Below are positions 9,408-22,675 of a stretch of 64,000 nucleotides of DNA, in pieces (position 1 is the first letter of the stretch; the number at the start of each line of letters is the position of its first letter). The notes below the pieces were generated by a model. That model made no database searches. It worked only from the letters and a program-made list of their open reading frames with translations, and was not told the DNA's origin. Location of the stretch: the NCBI GenBank assembly GCA_040385825.1, contig JAZKGQ010000003.1, positions 62,001-126,000 of the forward strand, given 5' to 3'. The stretch comes from JANNNF01 sp040385825 (GTDB taxonomy: Bacteria > Pseudomonadota > Alphaproteobacteria > Rhodobacterales > Rhodobacteraceae). Position numbers and translations under genes: made by a program.

Positions 9408-11771
9408 ATGCGGATGAATTCGGGGGCCAACGGGCGTCGGGGCAAGGTTGGCGTGTCTCGGGCAAAACCGATCCTGGCCGCAGTTTTCCTAGGGCTTGCA
9501 ACGGCTTCTGCGCCGTTCTTGACGCCCGCGTTTTCGCAGGCCTTTTCCTTTTCCAACGTGCAGATCGAAGGCAACAACCGCGTCGATACGGCGACCATCC
9601 TGTCCTATGCCGGAATCGGTCGGGGGGCGTCCGTTTCGGGCGGCGATCTGAACGACGCCTATCAGCGCATTGCCAATTCGGGCCTGTTTGAAACGGTCGA
9701 GGTGGTGCCGCAGGGCAGCACCCTGTTGATTCGCGTCAAGGAATTTCCCATCGTCAACATCATCAACTTTGAAGGCAACAAGCGCCTCAAGGATGAAAAG
9801 CTGGCCGAACTGGTGAAATCGCAATCCCGCCGCGTCTATTCGCCCGCGCAGGCCGAGGCGGACGCCGCCGCCATCACCGAAGCCTACCGCGTTGCCGGCC
9901 GTCAGGCCGCCACGGTGGAACCCCGCATCATCCGCCGCTCGGGCGACCGGGTCGATCTGGTGTTCGAGGTGGCAGAAGGCGGCGTGGTCGAGATCGAGCG
10001 TCTGTCCTTTGTCGGCAACCGCGCGTTTTCGGACCGCCGGTTGCGGCAGGTGCTGGAAACCAAGCAGGCGGGCTTTCTGCGCAAGCTGATCCAGCGCGAC
10101 TCGTTCTTTGCCGAGCGGCTGGAGCTGGACAAACAGGTGCTGCGCGATTTCTACCTGTCGCGCGGCTATATCGACTTTCAGATCCTCGATGCGACGGCGG
10201 AAACCTCGCGCGAGCGGGACGCGAGTTTCGTGACCTTCAGCATCCGCGAAGGCCAGCCCTATGCCATCGGCCAGGTTTCGACCGTGTCCGAGGTGGAAGG
10301 GATTGATGCCGCAGAGTTTGCGGCGGTCCAGAAGATCAAGACCGGGCAGGTCTATACCCCGGCGCTGATGGACAACAACATCACCCGGATGGAAAATCTG
10401 GCCCTGAAGAAGGGGCTGAACTTCGTCCGCGTCGATCCGCGCATCACCCGCAACGATCGCGGCCAGATGGTGGATATCGAATTTGCCATCGTGCGCGGCG
10501 ACCGCGTGTTCGTGGAACGCATCGACATCGAAGGCAATGCCACCACGCTGGACGAGGTGGTCCGCCGCCAGTTCCGCACCGTGGAAGGCGACCCCTTCAA
10601 CGCGCGTGAAGTGCGCCAGTCGGCCGAACGCATCCGCGCGCTTGGCTTCTTCTCGGATGCGCAGGTCAATGCCGAACAGGGCTCCGGTCCCGATCAGGTG
10701 GTGGTCAACGTCGATCTGGAAGAACAGCCCACCGGCTCGCTTGGCTTTGGCGTCAGCTATGGGGCGGCTTCGGGGGTTGGTTTCAACATCAACCTGAAAG
10801 AAGATAACTTCCTTGGCCGTGGGCAATCGGTGGGGGTGTCGGTGTCGACCGGGTCCGACGATGCCTCGGGCGGCATCAGTTTTACCGAACCTGCGTTTCT
10901 GGGGCGCGACCTGTCGTTCAGCATCGGCCTGTCGCATTCGGAAACGGATCAGCAGGATTCCTTCTATGACACCCGCGCCACCAATTTTTCGCTGGGTCTG
11001 GGCTTTCCGGTCAGCGAACAGGGCCGTCTGGGCCTGAGCTACCGTGTGTCCAAAAGCAAGATCTTCAACGTGACCGCCGATTCGTCGCAAATCCTGCAAG
11101 ACGAGGGGGCCTTGGGCGCGCTGGTGACCAGCGCCATCGGCTACAACTATGAATATGACACCCGCGTCACCGGGCTGAACCCCAAGGGCGGAGTTCTGGT
11201 GCGGTTCGGGCAGGAATTTGCGGGGCTGGGCGGCGATACCAAATTCATCTCGACCAGCCTGCTGGCGCTTGGCGAAACCCGTGTCGCCAACGAGGAAGTC
11301 ACCCTGCGCGCGATTTTCGAGGGGGGATACATCACCTCGGGATCGGGCAATGTCACGCGGGTAACCGAGCGCTATTTCGGCAACGGCAAGATCCGCGGGT
11401 TTGAATCCAACGGCATCGGGCCGCGCGATCTGGGGGCAACCAATCAGGACGCGCTTGGCGGCAACGCCTATGCCGTGGCCAGGTTCGAGGCCGATTTCCC
11501 GTTTGGTCTGCCCGAGGAATATGGCATCACCGGCGGTGCCTTCTTTGATGTCGGCTCGGTCTGGAGCCTGGACAACACTTCGGGCACGGTCGGGGTGGCA
11601 TCGCCCACGGGGCAGGTGGACGACAGCGCCAGCCTGCGCGCGGCCATCGGCCTGTCCTTCCTGTGGACGACACCGCTGGGTCCGCTGCGGTTCAACTTTG
11701 CCAAGCCATTGAAGAAGGAAGATTACGACAAGGATCAGACCTTCGACCTGACGATTTCTACCAAGTTCTGA
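9408..11771 (+). CDS. bamA: Outer membrane protein assembly factor BamA
   Basis: Central component of the BAM complex that folds beta-barrel proteins into the outer membrane. It has 787 residues: an N-terminal signal (about 1-44, cleaved near AFSQA), five POTRA domains (about 45-440), and a C-terminal 16-strand barrel ending in STKF with the terminal aromatic. The loop-6 motif appears as KIRGFESNGIGPRD (family VRGF/Y). An ATG at 9408 follows GTGGGG. It is followed with a 1-base overlap by an OmpH/Skp-like chaperone gene, as in other proteobacteria. Confidence 0.97.
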   Translation: MRMNSGANGRRGKVGVSRAKPILAAVFLGLATASAPFLTPAFSQAFSFSNVQIEGNNRVDTATILSYAGIGRGASVSGGDLNDAYQRIANSGLFETVEVVPQGSTLLIRVKEFPIVNIINFEGNKRLKDEKLAELVKSQSRRVYSPAQAEADAAAITEAYRVAGRQAATVEPRIIRRSGDRVDLVFEVAEGGVVEIERLSFVGNRAFSDRRLRQVLETKQAGFLRKLIQRDSFFAERLELDKQVLRDFYLSRGYIDFQILDATAETSRERDASFVTFSIREGQPYAIGQVSTVSEVEGIDAAEFAAVQKIKTGQVYTPALMDNNITRMENLALKKGLNFVRVDPRITRNDRGQMVDIEFAIVRGDRVFVERIDIEGNATTLDEVVRRQFRTVEGDPFNAREVRQSAERIRALGFFSDAQVNAEQGSGPDQVVVNVDLEEQPTGSLGFGVSYGAASGVGFNINLKEDNFLGRGQSVGVSVSTGSDDASGGISFTEPAFLGRDLSFSIGLSHSETDQQDSFYDTRATNFSLGLGFPVSEQGRLGLSYRVSKSKIFNVTADSSQILQDEGALGALVTSAIGYNYEYDTRVTGLNPKGGVLVRFGQEFAGLGGDTKFISTSLLALGETRVANEEVTLRAIFEGGYITSGSGNVTRVTERYFGNGKIRGFESNGIGPRDLGATNQDALGGNAYAVARFEADFPFGLPEEYGITGGAFFDVGSVWSLDNTSGTVGVASPTGQVDDSASLRAAIGLSFLWTTPLGPLRFNFAKPLKKEDYDKDQTFDLTISTKF

Positions 11772-12406
11772 TGCGGGGGTTGGCTGTCCGGGCCTTTGCC
11801 CTGGCGTTTGGTTTGGGCGCAGGTCTTGCTGCAGCCCAGACCGACCCTGCGGACCCGTCGCTTGGGGTGGTCACCGCCAGCGCGATCCTGACGCTGGACC
11901 AAAGCCGGCTGTTCGCGGAATCGGCCTATGGCAAGGCGGTGACGGCGCGTGCGGCCGATGCGGAATCCGCCCTTGCGGCCGAAAACCGCCGCATCGAAAC
12001 CGGGCTGGAACAGGAAGAACGCGACCTGACCGAACGGCGCAAGACCACGACTGCCGCAGAGTTTGCCCTATTGGCCGATGCGTTCGACACCAAGGTCGAG
12101 GCCATCCGCACCGCCCAGGATGCCAAGAGCCGTGACATCGCACAGCGCCGGGACGAGGAGCAGCGCCGCTTCGTCCAGGTGGCGGGGCCGGTCCTGGGTG
12201 CGCTGATGACGGAATTCGGCGCATCGGTGATCATCGACAAGACAGTGCTCATCCTGTCGCTGAACGCCATCGACATCACCGCCGAGGCCATCGTGCGGCT
12301 GGATGCCGTGCTGGGTGACGGGTCAACAGCGCCAGCCCCCCAAACGCCGCAACAGCCCGCCCCGGATGCCCCTGCGCCGCCGGTGACACCGCCCACAGCC
12401 CCCTGA
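11771..12406 (+). CDS. OmpH/Skp family periplasmic chaperone
   Basis: Predicted holdase for unfolded outer-membrane proteins. It has 211 residues: signal peptide about 1-22 (LALGLGAGLAAAQ-type), a charged alpha-helical coiled-coil region about 60-140 rich in Glu, Arg and Ala (tentacles of the Skp fold), the segment VIIDKTVLILSLNAIDIT matching the Skp core, and a proline-rich tail. The start ATG shares its A with the bamA TGA, implying translational coupling. Sequence divergence from E. coli Skp is large, so the call rests on context plus architecture. Confidence 0.87.
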   Translation: MRGLAVRAFALAFGLGAGLAAAQTDPADPSLGVVTASAILTLDQSRLFAESAYGKAVTARAADAESALAAENRRIETGLEQEERDLTERRKTTTAAEFALLADAFDTKVEAIRTAQDAKSRDIAQRRDEEQRRFVQVAGPVLGALMTEFGASVIIDKTVLILSLNAIDITAEAIVRLDAVLGDGSTAPAPQTPQQPAPDAPAPPVTPPTAP

Positions 12407-12495
12407 ACCCGCGCTGCCTGCTTGCTCTGCCCCGGCCGACTTGCTAGCAAGCCCGAACCCGCCGCCCCATCAGCCGACTGCCGCAGGAGAAGAAG

Positions 12496-12999
12496 ATGAC
12501 AGAGGCCGCCGCCCCCGCAGTTCCCGCAACTGCCGATCTTGACCTGATCCAGCGGATCATCCCGCATCGCTACCCGTTCCTGCTGATCGACAAGGTGGTG
12601 GACATCGTGGTGCCGCAGTCCTGCGTCGGCATCAAATGCGTGACCTTCAATGAACCGCAGTTTCAGGGCCATTTTCCGGGCATGCCGATCTTTCCGGGCG
12701 TCATGATCATCGAGGCCATGGCGCAGACCTCTGGCATCCTTGTCGGGCTGTCGATGGATCTGACCGACAAGAACGCATCCGTGTTCTTCATGGGGGTCGA
12801 CGGGGTGAAATTCCGCCGCAAGGTGGTGCCGGGCGATGTGCTGGAACTGCATGTCAAGGCGCTGCGCGGCGGCGGCAAGGTGTGGAAATTCGAGGGCCGC
12901 GCGATGGTCGGCAATCAGTTGGCCTGCGAGGCCACCTTCAGCGCCATGTTCGACCTGCCGAAAGTCGCGCCGAAGCCCAGTCCTGCGGTCGACGCATGA
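12496..12999 (+). CDS. fabZ: 3-hydroxyacyl-ACP dehydratase FabZ
   Basis: Dehydrates 3-hydroxyacyl-ACP in fatty acid elongation. In 167 residues it shows the hot-dog signature [14 protein letters not shown] (catalytic His) and [20 protein letters not shown] (catalytic Glu). AGGAG lies before the ATG. It competes with LpxA, encoded directly downstream with a 4-bp overlap, for 3-hydroxyacyl-ACP, a conserved coupling. Confidence 0.97.
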   Translation: MTEAAAPAVPATADLDLIQRIIPHRYPFLLIDKVVDIVVPQSCVGIKCVTFNEPQFQGHFPGMPIFPGVMIIEAMAQTSGILVGLSMDLTDKNASVFFMGVDGVKFRRKVVPGDVLELHVKALRGGGKVWKFEGRAMVGNQLACEATFSAMFDLPKVAPKPSPAVDA

Positions 13000-13802
13000 C
13001 GATAGATCCCACAGCGCAGATTCACCCCTCGGCGGTGATCGAGGATGGTGCTGTGATCGGCGCCGGGGCCGTGGTCGGCCCCTTTGCGCTGATCGGGCCG
13101 GAGGTGACGCTGGCGGCGGGGGTGGTGGTCAAATCGCATGCCGTGGTGACGGGCTGGACCGATCTGGGGGCGGGTACGGTGGTGTTTCCCTTTGCCTGCG
13201 TGGGCGAGGTGCCGCAGGATCTGAAATTCGCGGGCGAACGCACCCGGCTGATCGTGGGCGCGCGCTGCCGCATCCGCGAAGGGGCCACGCTGAACACCGG
13301 CACGGCGGGGGGCGGCGGCATTACGCAGGTGGGCGACGATTGCCTGCTGATGACGGGGGCGCATGTCGGCCATGATGCGACGCTTGGCAACCGGGTGATC
13401 CTCGCCAATCAGGTGGCGATTGCCGGCCATTGCTGGATCGGCGATGACGTGATCATCGGCGGGCTGTCGGGCATTCATCAATGGGTGCGGGTCGGGGCCG
13501 GGGCGATCATTGGCGCTGTCACCATGGTCACCAATGACGTGATCCCGCATGGTCTGGTGCAGGGGCCGCGCGGCGATCTGGACGGGCTGAACCTTGTCGG
13601 CCTGAAACGCCGGGGCGTGGAACGGGCCGAGATTTCGGCCCTGCGCGCCGCCTATCAGGCACTGGCGCAGGGCGAGGGCAGTTTCATGGACCGCGCCCGC
13701 CGTCTGGCCGAAGAAACCGACAGCGCCCATGTGCGGCAGATGACCGATTTCATCCTTGGCGCGTCAGACCGCAGTTTCCTGACGCCACGGGTGGACAAGT
13801 GA
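12996..13802 (+). CDS. lpxA: UDP-N-acetylglucosamine acyltransferase LpxA
   Basis: First committed step of lipid A synthesis: transfers a 3-hydroxyacyl chain from ACP to UDP-GlcNAc. The 268 residues start [18 protein letters not shown] and show the hexapeptide left-handed beta-helix; the catalytic histidine region [23 protein letters not shown] is present. It overlaps fabZ (ATGA) and lpxI (GTGA) by 4 bp each, so the four genes form one translationally coupled unit. Confidence 0.97.
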   Translation: MTIDPTAQIHPSAVIEDGAVIGAGAVVGPFALIGPEVTLAAGVVVKSHAVVTGWTDLGAGTVVFPFACVGEVPQDLKFAGERTRLIVGARCRIREGATLNTGTAGGGGITQVGDDCLLMTGAHVGHDATLGNRVILANQVAIAGHCWIGDDVIIGGLSGIHQWVRVGAGAIIGAVTMVTNDVIPHGLVQGPRGDLDGLNLVGLKRRGVERAEISALRAAYQALAQGEGSFMDRARRLAEETDSAHVRQMTDFILGASDRSFLTPRVDK

Positions 13803-14587
13803 CCCTGGCCCTGATCGCCGGGCGCGGCGGTCTGCCTGCCGCGCTGGTGGCCGCCTTGCCGGACCGCCCGCTGGTGGCGAGCCTGGAGGGGTTCGCCCCC
13901 GAAGGCCTGACCCCCGACATGACATTCCGCATCGAGCGGCTGGTGCCCTTCCTGCGCGCGCTGGAGGATGCCGGGGTGACCCGCGTGGCCTTTGCCGGGG
14001 CCGTGCAGCGCCCGCGGCTGGACCCGTCACTGTTCGACCCGCAGACCGCCCAGATGGTGCCGCGCCTGCTGGCCGCGATGCAGGCGGGCGATGATGCGAC
14101 CCTGCGTGAGGTGCTGGCGATCTTCGAGGATGCTGGTTTTGCGATTCTCGGCGTGGCCGACATTGCGCCCGGTCTGGTGCCGGGGGCAGGTGTCTTGTGC
14201 GGGGCGGTGACGCCTGCGCAGGACCGCGACGCCACACGCGCCGCCGCCATTGTCGCGGCCCTGGGGGCGGTCGATGTGGGGCAGGGCTGCGTGGTGGCGC
14301 AAGGCTTGTGCTTGGCGGTCGAGGCTTTGCCCGGCACCGATGCGATGCTGGCGCAGGTGGCGGCGTTGGGTGCAGGTCTGGGCCGGGGGGGGCTGTTCTA
14401 CAAGGCCGCGAAACCGGGGCAGGACCGGCGCATCGACCTGCCCACCCTTGGCCCCGCCACGGTGGACGCCGCGGCAGATGCGGGTCTGGCGGGCATCGCC
14501 TGGGCTGCGGGCGAGGTGATCTGTCTGGACCTGCCCGCCATGGTGGCGCGGGCAGATGAGCAGGGCCTGTTCCTGTGGGCGCGCTGA
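13799..14587 (+). CDS. lpxI: UDP-2,3-diacylglucosamine pyrophosphatase LpxI (DUF1009)
   Basis: Hydrolyses UDP-2,3-diacylglucosamine to lipid X; this is the alphaproteobacterial replacement for LpxH. The 262-residue protein starts at GTG 13799, begins LALIAGRGGLPAAL, and has the C-terminal FYKAAKPGQDRRIDLPTLGPATV segment typical of DUF1009. It overlaps lpxA by 4 bp and lpxB by 13 bp, which fits sequential steps in one pathway. Confidence 0.94.
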   Translation: MTLALIAGRGGLPAALVAALPDRPLVASLEGFAPEGLTPDMTFRIERLVPFLRALEDAGVTRVAFAGAVQRPRLDPSLFDPQTAQMVPRLLAAMQAGDDATLREVLAIFEDAGFAILGVADIAPGLVPGAGVLCGAVTPAQDRDATRAAAIVAALGAVDVGQGCVVAQGLCLAVEALPGTDAMLAQVAALGAGLGRGGLFYKAAKPGQDRRIDLPTLGPATVDAAADAGLAGIAWAAGEVICLDLPAMVARADEQGLFLWAR

Positions 14588-15699
14588 AGTTCTTCCTGAT
14601 CGCGGGCGAACCATCGGGCGACCGTCTGGGGGCGGCGCTGATGGCGGGTCTGCGCGCCCTGTCACCGGGGGTAGAGTTCGCAGGCGTCGGCGGCCCGCTG
14701 ATGCAGGCCGAGGGCTTGACCAGCCTGTTCCCGATGGAGGAGCTTTCGGTGATGGGCATTGCCGAGGTGCTGCCCAGGTATTTCGCCCTGAAACGCCGGA
14801 TCTCGCAGGCGGCAGAGGCCGCTCTTGCCACTGACTCCGCCGCGCTGATCACCATAGACAGCCCCGATTTCTGCCTGCGGGTGGCAGGTCTGGTCAAGGC
14901 CGCGCGTCCCGGTCTGCGTACCATCCACTATGTCGCCCCCTCGGTCTGGGCCTGGCGACCGGGGCGGGCGGCGAAAATGGCGCGGGTGGTCGACCATGTG
15001 CTGGCCCTGCTGCCCTTCGAGCCGCCCTATATGACCGCCGCTGGCATGACCTGCGATTTCGTCGGCCATCCGGTGGTGGCAGAGCCTGTGGCGACACCCG
15101 AGGAGGTGGCCCTGCTGGCGGGCGACGGGCCGCTGATCCTGGCCCTGCCGGGATCAAGGAAGGCCGAGGTCGCGCGGTTGGCCCCGGTGATCGGCGCGGT
15201 TCTGGGCCGGGTGAAGGCCGTGCATCCTCTGGCACGGGTGGCCCTGCCCACGGTGCGGGGCGTGGCGGGGCTGGTGCGCCAGTTGTCCGCCGATTGGCCG
15301 ATTGCGCCCATGATAATCGAGGACGCCGCCCTGAAACGCAGCGCCTTTGCCGCCGCCGACGTGGCGATCGCGGCCTCTGGCACCGTGTCGCTGGAACTGG
15401 CGGCGAATGGCTGCCCGATGGTGATTGCCTATGACATGCACCCCTTCAGCCTGTGGCTGATGCGGCGGGCGGCGCTGATCGATACGGTGACGCTGGTGAA
15501 CCTGGTGTCGCAAAGCCACGTGGTGCCTGAATTCATCGGCGAGCGGTGCAAGCCCGGCCTGATCGCACCTGCGGTGCTTGCGTTGCTTGCGGATGGGTCA
15601 CCACAACGGGCGGCGATGCACCTGACCATGCAACTTCTGGGGCAGGGCGGCGAGCCACCCGGCTTGCGGGCAGCGCGGTCGGTTCTGGGCGCCTTGTAG
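14575..15699 (+). CDS. lpxB: Lipid-A-disaccharide synthase LpxB
   Basis: GT19 glycosyltransferase that joins lipid X and UDP-diacylglucosamine. In 374 residues the motifs FLIAGEPSGDRLGAALM (N-terminal) and LPGSRKAEVARL plus SGTVSLELAANGCPMV (C-terminal nucleotide-binding half) are clear. The GTG start at 14575 lies inside lpxI. The stop codon lies within a perfect 28-bp palindrome shared with the convergent mnmA. Confidence 0.96.
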   Translation: MGALKFFLIAGEPSGDRLGAALMAGLRALSPGVEFAGVGGPLMQAEGLTSLFPMEELSVMGIAEVLPRYFALKRRISQAAEAALATDSAALITIDSPDFCLRVAGLVKAARPGLRTIHYVAPSVWAWRPGRAAKMARVVDHVLALLPFEPPYMTAAGMTCDFVGHPVVAEPVATPEEVALLAGDGPLILALPGSRKAEVARLAPVIGAVLGRVKAVHPLARVALPTVRGVAGLVRQLSADWPIAPMIIEDAALKRSAFAAADVAIAASGTVSLELAANGCPMVIAYDMHPFSLWLMRRAALIDTVTLVNLVSQSHVVPEFIGERCKPGLIAPAVLALLADGSPQRAAMHLTMQLLGQGGEPPGLRAARSVLGAL

Positions 15700-15723
15700 G
15701 ATGGGCAATATTGCCCATCCTAC
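15696..15723. terminator. Perfect 28-bp palindrome between convergent lpxB and mnmA
   Basis: Two 14-base arms meet without a spacer: GTAGGATGGGCAAT followed by its exact reverse complement. It contains the lpxB stop codon and ends 2 bp before the mnmA stop. Being symmetrical and between convergent genes, it may act as a bidirectional terminator or transcript-end stabiliser, but there is no T-run, so intrinsic termination is uncertain. Confidence 0.6.
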
Positions 15724-15725
15724 GA

Positions 15726-16925
15726 TCATCCTGCAGGTCGGCCGCGCCAGATCCACCCGCCACCCAGCACCCGGCTGCCTTCGGGCGCATAGAACACACA
15801 GGCCTGCCCGGCGGAAATGCCGTCCTCGGGGGCCAGCAGTTCCACCTCTGCCTCGGTGGCCGACAGGGGCCGCAGAATCGCAGGCGCGGGCGGTCTGGTC
15901 GAGCGCACCTTCACATGCACCGACCATTCCGCCCGGCTGTCCAGCGGTGCATCGCCCAGCCAGTTGATCTCGCGCAGCGGCACCACCCGCGTCGACAGCG
16001 CCTCTTTCGGCCCGACGATCACCCGGCGCAGATCAGGGTCCAGCCGCACCACATACAAGGGCTCGCCCAGCCCGCCGATGCCAAGGCCCTTGCGCTGGCC
16101 GATGGTGTAATGGATCACGCCGCGGTGCTGGCCCAGCACGGTGCCCGCAAGATCAACGATATCGCCGGGTTCCGCAGACCCCGGCCGCAGTTTTTCAATG
16201 ACCGCCGCATAGTTGCCGTTGGGCACAAAGCAGATGTCCTGACTGTCGGGCTTGTCCGCCACCCCCAGCCCGTATTTCGCCGCCAGCGCGCGGGTTTCGG
16301 CCTTCGAGGTCAGGTGCCCCAGGGGAAAACGCAGGTAGGCCAGTTGATCCGGTTTGGTGGAAAACAGGAAATAGCTTTGATCGCGCGCCGCATCGGCAGC
16401 CATGTGCAGTTCCGGCCCGGCAAGCCCAACTTTCCGCTGGATGTAATGCCCCGTTGCCATGCAATCGGCGTCCAGATCGCGGGCGGTGGCCAGCAAGTCC
16501 TTGAACTTGACGCGTTCGTTGCAGCGGATACAGGGCACCGGGGTCGCACCGGCAAGGTAGGCATCGGCAAATTCGTCGATCACCGCCGCGCGGAAGGTGT
16601 TCTCGTAATCCAGCACATAATGCGGAAACCCCATGGTATCGGCCACCCGGCGGGCATCGTGAATGTCGCGCCCCGCGCAGCAGGCCCCCTTCTTGGCCAG
16701 TGCCGCCCCATGGTCGTACAGCTGCAAGGTGACGCCGACCACATCATAGCCTTCGTCCTTCAGCACCGCCGCCACGACCGAACTGTCCACGCCGCCCGAC
16801 ATCGCCACCACCACGCGGGTCTGCGACGGCGGTTTTGCGACACCAAGCGAGTTGAGCGGGTGATCCAGCGGCATGATATTGTCCGAAATGTGCATTTTCC
16901 CCTGCAATATAGGAAAATGCGACAT
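15726..16925 (-). CDS. mnmA: tRNA-specific 2-thiouridylase MnmA
   Basis: Makes s2U34 in tRNA-Lys, -Glu and -Gln. The PP-loop SGGVDSS follows residue 40 of the longest reading; catalytic cysteines lie in [11 protein letters not shown] and DSQDICFV. Three starts are possible: 16925 (GAGGGG upstream, 399 aa), 16895 (CAGGGGAAA just upstream) and 16874 (weak site, before [10 protein letters not shown], closest to where family homology begins). If a shorter start is right, an inverted repeat at 16892-16920 falls in the leader. It is divergent from sciP. Confidence 0.95.
   Translation of the reverse strand: MSHFPILQGKMHISDNIMPLDHPLNSLGVAKPPSQTRVVVAMSGGVDSSVVAAVLKDEGYDVVGVTLQLYDHGAALAKKGACCAGRDIHDARRVADTMGFPHYVLDYENTFRAAVIDEFADAYLAGATPVPCIRCNERVKFKDLLATARDLDADCMATGHYIQRKVGLAGPELHMAADAARDQSYFLFSTKPDQLAYLRFPLGHLTSKAETRALAAKYGLGVADKPDSQDICFVPNGNYAAVIEKLRPGSAEPGDIVDLAGTVLGQHRGVIHYTIGQRKGLGIGGLGEPLYVVRLDPDLRRVIVGPKEALSTRVVPLREINWLGDAPLDSRAEWSVHVKVRSTRPPAPAILRPLSATEAEVELLAPEDGISAGQACVFYAPEGSRVLGGGWIWRGRPAG
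16892..16920. promoter_or_regulatory. Inverted repeat at the mnmA 5' end
   Basis: Arms GCATTTTCC (16892-16900) and GGAAAATGC (16912-16920) are exact complements around an 11-base spacer. In the RNA of mnmA the arms would form a 9-bp hairpin that includes the ATG at 16895. It could also be a DNA operator in the mnmA/sciP divergent region. Confidence 0.5.
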
Positions 16926-17011
16926 ACTCTCAACCCCTCGTTTCAGCTTTGATTAAGGGTGCTGCGTCAATCTGTGCCCAAAGGAATGCCCGATTGGCGA
17001 TAGGAAAACAT

Positions 17012-17290
17012 ATGTACCTCAAGCGTGTTGATGGGCCACGGCAGGTCAGCCTGCCCGATGGCACCACCCTGACCCGCGCCGATCTGCCGCCCGCAGACAC
17101 GCGCCGCTGGGTCGCCAGCCGCAAGGCCGTGGTGGTCAAGGCCGTGCTCTACGGGCTGATCACACAAGTAGAGGCGCTGGAACGCTATGATCTGTCGGAG
17201 GAGGAATTTGCCCTGTGGCGCGACGCCATCGCCACCCATGGCGAGAAAGCCTTGAAAGTGACGGCCATCCAGAAGTATAGACAACTTTAA
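17012..17290 (+). CDS. sciP: SciP-like CtrA inhibitor (DUF1153)
   Basis: Small helix-turn-helix protein of 92 residues beginning MYLKRVDGPRQVSLPDG and ending VTAIQKYRQL, the DUF1153 pattern. In Caulobacter SciP binds CtrA and blocks activation of CtrA-dependent promoters. The start ATG at 17012 has AGGA upstream; longer in-frame readings lack one. It lies 95 bp upstream of ctrA on the same strand, so regulator and inhibitor are neighbours here. Confidence 0.92.
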   Translation: MYLKRVDGPRQVSLPDGTTLTRADLPPADTRRWVASRKAVVVKAVLYGLITQVEALERYDLSEEEFALWRDAIATHGEKALKVTAIQKYRQL

Positions 17291-17300
17291 GTTGTTTTTT
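17281..17300 (+). terminator. Weak hairpin with T-run at the sciP stop
   Basis: ACAAC/GTTGT arms around TTTAA, which includes the sciP stop, followed directly by TTTTT. The stem is short and AT-rich for this genome, so it would be a leaky terminator between sciP and ctrA. Confidence 0.35.
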
Positions 17301-17328
17301 ACTTGCGCCAGACGAGAGTAACCCCGCA

Positions 17329-17356
17329 TTAACCATTGACCCCGCAATGTCGTTAA
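17329..17356 (+). promoter_or_regulatory. CtrA-type half sites upstream of ctrA
   Basis: TTAACCAT at 17329-17336 and TTAA within CGTTAACAAC at 17353-17356 lie 30-57 bases upstream of the ctrA start. TTAACCAT matches a described CtrA half-motif, but the canonical TTAA-N7-TTAA spacing is absent, so autoregulation is only suggested. Confidence 0.35.
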
Positions 17357-17385
17357 CAACGAAGCCCAGATAGCGGAGATTTTGG

Positions 17386-18102
17386 ATGCGGATTCTACTT
17401 GTAGAGGATGACCCGACCACCTCGCGCAGCATCGAACTGATGCTGACCCATGCCAACCTGAACGTCTATTGCACCGACCTTGGGGAAGACGGGATAGATC
17501 TGGCAAAGCTCTATGATTACGACCTGATCTTGCTGGACCTGCACCTGCCTGACATGAGCGGGCATGAAGTTCTGCGCCAGATCCGGCTGGCCCGCATCGA
17601 CACGCCGATCCTGATTCTGTCGGGGTCCGACGATACCGAAAACAAGCTGAAGGGATTCGGCTTTGGCGCCGATGATTACCTGACCAAACCCTTTCACCGC
17701 GAAGAACTGGTGGCGCGCATTCATGCGATCATCCGGCGGTCCAAGGGCCACAGCCAGTCGGTGATCAAGACCGGGGCCGTTGCGGTCAATCTGGATGCAA
17801 AGACGGTGGATGTGGGCGGCAAGACCGTGCATCTGACCGGCAAGGAATATCAGATGCTGGAACTGCTGTCGCTGCGCAAGGGCACCACGCTGACCAAGGA
17901 AATGTTCCTCAACCACCTCTACGGCGGCATGGATGAACCGGAACTGAAGATCATCGACGTGTTCATCTGCAAGCTGCGCAAGAAACTGGCCGAGGCGACG
18001 GGGGGGGCGAATTACATCGAAACCGTCTGGGGCCGCGGCTATGTGCTGCGCGATCCGGGGCCGGGCGAGGCGCTGCCCCACCGGCTGGCCGCCAGCGCCT
18101 GA
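17386..18102 (+). CDS. ctrA: Response regulator CtrA
   Basis: OmpR-family master regulator; in Rhodobacterales it controls motility and gene transfer agent production rather than viability. In 238 residues it has a receiver domain with phospho-acceptor Asp51 in [13 protein letters not shown] and acidic residues VEDD at 7-9, then a winged-helix domain about 125-225 with [15 protein letters not shown] and [14 protein letters not shown]. It ends in RLAASA, similar to the hydrophobic tail used for ClpXP turnover in Caulobacter. GGAG lies upstream. A perfect CtrA box is present 20 kb away before the GTA cluster. Confidence 0.97.
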   Translation: MRILLVEDDPTTSRSIELMLTHANLNVYCTDLGEDGIDLAKLYDYDLILLDLHLPDMSGHEVLRQIRLARIDTPILILSGSDDTENKLKGFGFGADDYLTKPFHREELVARIHAIIRRSKGHSQSVIKTGAVAVNLDAKTVDVGGKTVHLTGKEYQMLELLSLRKGTTLTKEMFLNHLYGGMDEPELKIIDVFICKLRKKLAEATGGANYIETVWGRGYVLRDPGPGEALPHRLAASA

Positions 18103-22364
<4,262 letters not shown>

Positions 22365-22373
22365 GGCCAGTTT

Positions 22374-22398
22374 GTTCACGTTTGTTCTTAAAAAGTTC
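22374..22398 (+). promoter_or_regulatory. SOS (LexA) box GTTC-N7-GTTC
   Basis: GTTCTTAAAAAGTTC at 22384-22398 matches exactly the GTTC-N7-GTTC LexA box described for Rhodobacter-type alphaproteobacteria; a third GTTC at 22374 precedes it with 6-base spacing. A plausible promoter follows: TTTACA at 22399-22404, 18 bases, AACAAT at 22423-22428. The only gene downstream on this strand before a strong terminator is the 40-aa ORF at 22456. Confidence 0.7.
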
Positions 22399-22455
22399 TT
22401 TACAGCCTGTGGATAAAGTGAGAACAATACGGCAACAGACATCAAGGAGAACGCC

Positions 22456-22578
22456 ATGCTGAAGGACTTCAGATCGATCCTGTCGCGCGCCGGAGCCTCG
22501 GCGGTGGAAGATACGTTTGGTGTCATCTTCCTGTTTGTCATGCTGTTTGCGGCGCTGTCGGTGTCCGGCACCGTTTAG
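22456..22578 (+). CDS. 40-aa membrane protein, predicted SOS-induced
   Basis: ATG 22456 to TAG 22576-22578 encodes 40 residues: a charged N-terminus MLKDFRSILSRAG, then VED and one membrane segment FGVIFLFVMLFAALSVSG. AAGGAGA lies 8 bases before the start, a strong ribosome site. Upstream is a canonical LexA box and downstream a structured 3' region plus intrinsic terminator, so it looks like a monocistronic DNA-damage-inducible gene. Caulobacter SidA is a known precedent of a tiny SOS-induced inner-membrane division inhibitor; no sequence homology to it is claimed. Confidence 0.72.
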   Translation: MLKDFRSILSRAGASAVEDTFGVIFLFVMLFAALSVSGTV

Positions 22579-22618
22579 GATTTCTGCCAACTGCCTGCCG
22601 TCTGATCCCCGTGGCCCC

Positions 22619-22650
22619 GGCGTCTGTCCCCCATGTTTCATGGAGACGCC
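22619..22650 (+). other. Bulged hairpin in the 3' region of the 40-aa gene
   Basis: GGCGTCT (22619-22625) pairs with AGACGCC (22644-22650), and inside it CCATG/CATGG (22631-22643, loop TTT) stacks on the same right arm, leaving a 5-base bulge on the left. It lies between the small ORF and its terminator and could stabilise or regulate that transcript. Confidence 0.5.
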
Positions 22651-22675
22651 CCTTGGCCCTCAGACGCGCCACTTG

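Noticed and set aside
9301..9691. Frame overlapping the bamA start
   Set aside because: Shadow of the bamA N-terminus; no recognisable domain.
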